Positions 6,608-8,204 of a DNA stretch of 8,204 nucleotides are shown in pieces; within the stretch, counting starts at the first letter, position 1; each line of letters begins with the position of its first letter. Under the pieces are notes generated by a model. The model searched no databases, was not told where the DNA came from, and was given only the letters and a program-made list of their open reading frames with translations. This DNA is from Gammaproteobacteria bacterium (lineage in GTDB: Bacteria; Pseudomonadota; Gammaproteobacteria; Pseudomonadales; Halieaceae): NCBI GenBank assembly GCA_002748505.1, contig PDSN01000119.1, positions 1 through 8,204 of the forward strand, in the 5' to 3' direction. The position numbers were made by a program, and so were the translations under genes.

Positions 6608-7526
6608 CAAGCACGGCCATACAGCCGCTGCCCGCGGAGGTGATCGCCTGGCGATAGATGTGATCGGTGACATCACCTGCGGCGAAAACACCCGGAACGC
6701 TGGTGGCCGTAGCCATACCGCGATTGCCGCCCTTAACCAGAATATAGCCGCCTTCCATATCGAGCTGGCCTTTGAACATATCGGTGTTGGGCTTGTGACC
6801 AATTGCTATGAATACGCCGTCCAGGGCTTCTTCATGCTTGGCATCGCTGTCCGTGGCGGCCAGGCGCATGCCGGTGACACCGGAGTCATCGCCGAGGACT
6901 TCTTCGAGGACATGATTCCACATAATACGAATCTTGCCTTCTTTTTCCATTTTAAACAGCCGATCCTGCATGATTTTTTCCGCGCGCAGACTGTCGCGGC
7001 GGTGAACCAAAACCACTTCCGAGGCCATATGCGATAGATACAGGGCTTCTTCCACGGCGGTATTGCCGCCACCGATAACCGCCACTTTCTTGCCGCGATA
7101 GAAAAAACCATCGCAGGTGGCGCAGGCACTGACACCTCTGCCCATGAATGCCTGTTCCGAAGGTAGGCCCAGGTATTGCGCCGACGCGCCAGTGGCAATG
7201 ATCAGGGCATCACAGGTGTAGCTGTTGCTGCCATTTAATATGAACGGGTGGCGGGAGAGATCTACCTCTTCGATATGGTCAAAAATCACCTCTGTATCGA
7301 AGCGCTGGGCATGTTCAAGCATGTTTTGCATCAGTTCGGGCCCGGTCAGGCCCTCGTGACCACCCGGCCAGTTTTCGACCTCCGTCGTGGTGGTTAGCTG
7401 ACCACCTTGCTGCATGCCGGTGATGACAACGGGGTGCAAATTTGCGCGCGCAGCGTATACTGCGGCGGTATAACCCGCAGGGCCAGAGCCGAGAATAATG
7501 AGAGGGTGGTGTTTGATATCGCTCAT
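6576..7526 (-). CDS. trxB: Thioredoxin-disulfide reductase
   Basis: Homodimeric FAD enzyme that uses NADPH to reduce thioredoxin, maintaining cytosolic thiols and supplying ribonucleotide reductase. The 316-residue form has the FAD-binding GSGPAG (13-18), GGQLTTTTEVENWPG (41-55), the redox-active CATC (135-138, followed by DGFF), the NADPH-binding GGGNTA (152-157) with HRRD (175-178), and the C-terminal FAD motif FAAGDV (281-286). It is close to E. coli TrxB throughout. ATG 7526 (MSDIKHHPLIILGSGPAG) fits the family's length; a GTG at 7580 would add 18 residues without family support. The RBS is modest (GAGGA about 12 nt upstream). It is the first gene of the minus-strand series trxB-aat-ate-infA and divergent from ftsK. 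In E. coli lrp lies between trxB and ftsK; here it is missing. Confidence 0.97.
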   Translation of the reverse strand: MSDIKHHPLIILGSGPAGYTAAVYAARANLHPVVITGMQQGGQLTTTTEVENWPGGHEGLTGPELMQNMLEHAQRFDTEVIFDHIEEVDLSRHPFILNGSNSYTCDALIIATGASAQYLGLPSEQAFMGRGVSACATCDGFFYRGKKVAVIGGGNTAVEEALYLSHMASEVVLVHRRDSLRAEKIMQDRLFKMEKEGKIRIMWNHVLEEVLGDDSGVTGMRLAATDSDAKHEEALDGVFIAIGHKPNTDMFKGQLDMEGGYILVKGGNRGMATATSVPGVFAAGDVTDHIYRQAITSAGSGCMAVLDAERYLDDQE

Positions 7527-7617
7527 GTTACCGCTGTGTCCTCGTAATTGTCGCAATGGGTTTTCAGTTAAGCGGCACACCTTAAAGCAAAGCCAGTACG
7601 GACGCCAGCAAAACCGC

Positions 7618-7733
7618 TAAACACAGAGCAAAGGCCTGTGTTAACATAGCGCCGCGGGCGAAATTTATTTTATGTTTTGTATGAAAACATAATCATAACG
7701 CTATGAATTGTATTCACTTTGCGTAAACTACGC
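7618..7733. promoter_or_regulatory. Divergent trxB/ftsK control region with clustered inverted repeats
   Basis: The 235 nt between trxB and ftsK hold no gene. There are several inverted repeats: AACACAG/CTGTGTT (7620-7626 and 7636-7642); a near-palindrome CTGTGTTAACATAG (7636-7649); a perfect 9-bp pair TTATGTTTT/AAAACATAA (7670-7678 and 7684-7692, 5-nt centre); and short ones at 7693-7706, 7704-7716 and 7721-7733. Several share a half-site like WWAACAYAR. Operator sites for a divergent promoter pair are plausible but no regulator is recognised, and no clear sigma-70 promoter stands out for either gene. Confidence 0.4.
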
Positions 7734-7761
7734 TTAAGACAGTTTTTAGGAGTCGGACTCA

Positions 7762-8204
7762 GTGCCAAAAAGCGATTCAGCGTCTAATTTTATGCGTGCA
7801 CGACTTGGCGAGGGTGCTTTTATCGGTATCAGCGCAGTTTGTTTGTACCTGCTGCTGGCGCTCGCCACCTACAGCAGCCAGGATCCGGGCTGGTCGGCCA
7901 CGGGCAGTGGCAATACGGTGATCAACGGTGGCGGCCCCGCCGGAGCCTGGCTTGCGGATGTGATTTTCTCCCTGATTGGCTACAGTGCCTATCTATTCCC
8001 GGTGCTGCTGGCTTATCGCGCGGTCATTATTTTTATTGAACGCCACCGCGCCCAGCGGTTTGACTGGACGCTGTTTGCCATTCGGGTTTTGGGCATGGTG
8101 CTGGTGATTTTGTCCGCCACGGCGTTGTGTGCCATGAACGACAGCGGCGCATCGCTGCTGCCCCAGGGGGCGGGCGGTATTTTGGGGCAGGCCGTGGGCG
8201 ATGC
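7762..8204 (+). CDS. ftsK: DNA translocase FtsK, N-terminal membrane domain (3' partial)
   Basis: FtsK is a septal DNA pump linking cell division to chromosome dimer resolution. Only the first 147 residues are in the window, and the frame is open to the edge. They show the N-terminal membrane domain: helix 1 at about 18-37 (AFIGISAVCLYLLLALATY), a periplasmic loop starting SSQDPGWS, a hydrophobic region at about 62-92 (ADVIFSLIGYSAYLFPVLLA) and another helix at about 104-125. The pattern LGEGAFIG...LYLLLALATYSSQDPGWS is typical of gammaproteobacterial FtsK. The GTG start is supported by AGGAG (7748-7752) with 9 nt spacing; ATG 7792 (MRARLGEG) is an alternative nearer to some relatives' starts. 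The linker, motor and gamma domains lie outside, so the identification rests on the membrane domain and on synteny with trxB. Confidence 0.92.
   Translation, partial: MPKSDSASNFMRARLGEGAFIGISAVCLYLLLALATYSSQDPGWSATGSGNTVINGGGPAGAWLADVIFSLIGYSAYLFPVLLAYRAVIIFIERHRAQRFDWTLFAIRVLGMVLVILSATALCAMNDSGASLLPQGAGGILGQAVGD

Noticed and set aside
6608..6802. Upstream part of the long aat-frame ORF inside trxB
   Set aside because: It is simply the alternate frame of trxB; its residues resemble no Aat N-terminus and would exceed the family length by about 65 residues.
7527..7580. GTG 7580 as the trxB start (18 additional residues)
   Set aside because: The extension has no resemblance to TrxB N-termini, while ATG 7526 gives the normal 316-residue length beginning just before the FAD motif.
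7704..7716. TGAAT-TGT-ATTCA resembling an ArgR box
   Set aside because: ArgR half-sites are separated by 4 nt, here 3; there is no second box at the usual distance and no arginine gene nearby.
7839..8039. Plus-strand 66-codon ORF within ftsK
   Set aside because: Alternate frame of the ftsK membrane domain; the frame starting at GTG 7762 has the clear RBS and the family-like sequence.

Overview
The window is a compact chromosomal core region from a gammaproteobacterium. Gene content and order (clpS-clpA facing infA, then ate/bpt, aat, trxB, and ftsK diverging) match the arrangement in Pseudomonas-type and Cellvibrio-type gammaproteobacteria. Base composition is moderately GC-rich, and nothing looks recently transferred. 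A marine or cellulolytic Cellvibrionales-like host is only an inference.

Layout, left to right: (1) a plus-strand pair, the 3' part of nudC (NADH/NAD-cap pyrophosphatase) followed 4 nt later by sohB (membrane S49 protease). (2) A small unrecognised minus-strand gene (1759-1965) for a 68-residue single-pass membrane protein with an excellent ribosome binding site. It is divergent from clpS, roughly where many relatives carry cspD. (3) The plus-strand pair clpS-clpA, the N-degron adaptor and its AAA+ unfoldase. (4) A minus-strand series trxB -> aat -> ate -> infA that converges on clpA. (5) After a 235-nt divergent intergenic region rich in inverted repeats, the 5' part of ftsK on the plus strand, cut by the window end.

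Functionally this is an N-degron (N-end rule) cluster. Aat adds Leu/Phe to proteins with N-terminal Arg/Lys, and Ate/Bpt adds Leu to N-terminal Asp/Glu. ClpS binds the resulting hydrophobic N-termini and delivers them to ClpA, which unfolds them for ClpP (not in the window). infA, trxB and ftsK are housekeeping neighbours.

The most notable anomaly is in ate. The reading frame breaks at a run of seven T (coding strand) near 5483-5489 and hits a stop at 5477-5479, while the C-terminal half continues intact in the +1 frame. Other points of interest are the unknown small membrane protein with a DxDxDG motif, the non-obvious aat start (a CTG with a good ribosome binding site, or an ATG overlapping trxB), and clustered palindromes between trxB and ftsK. 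No mobile element, CRISPR array, tRNA or rRNA was seen, and no gene-free stretch exceeds 300 nt.
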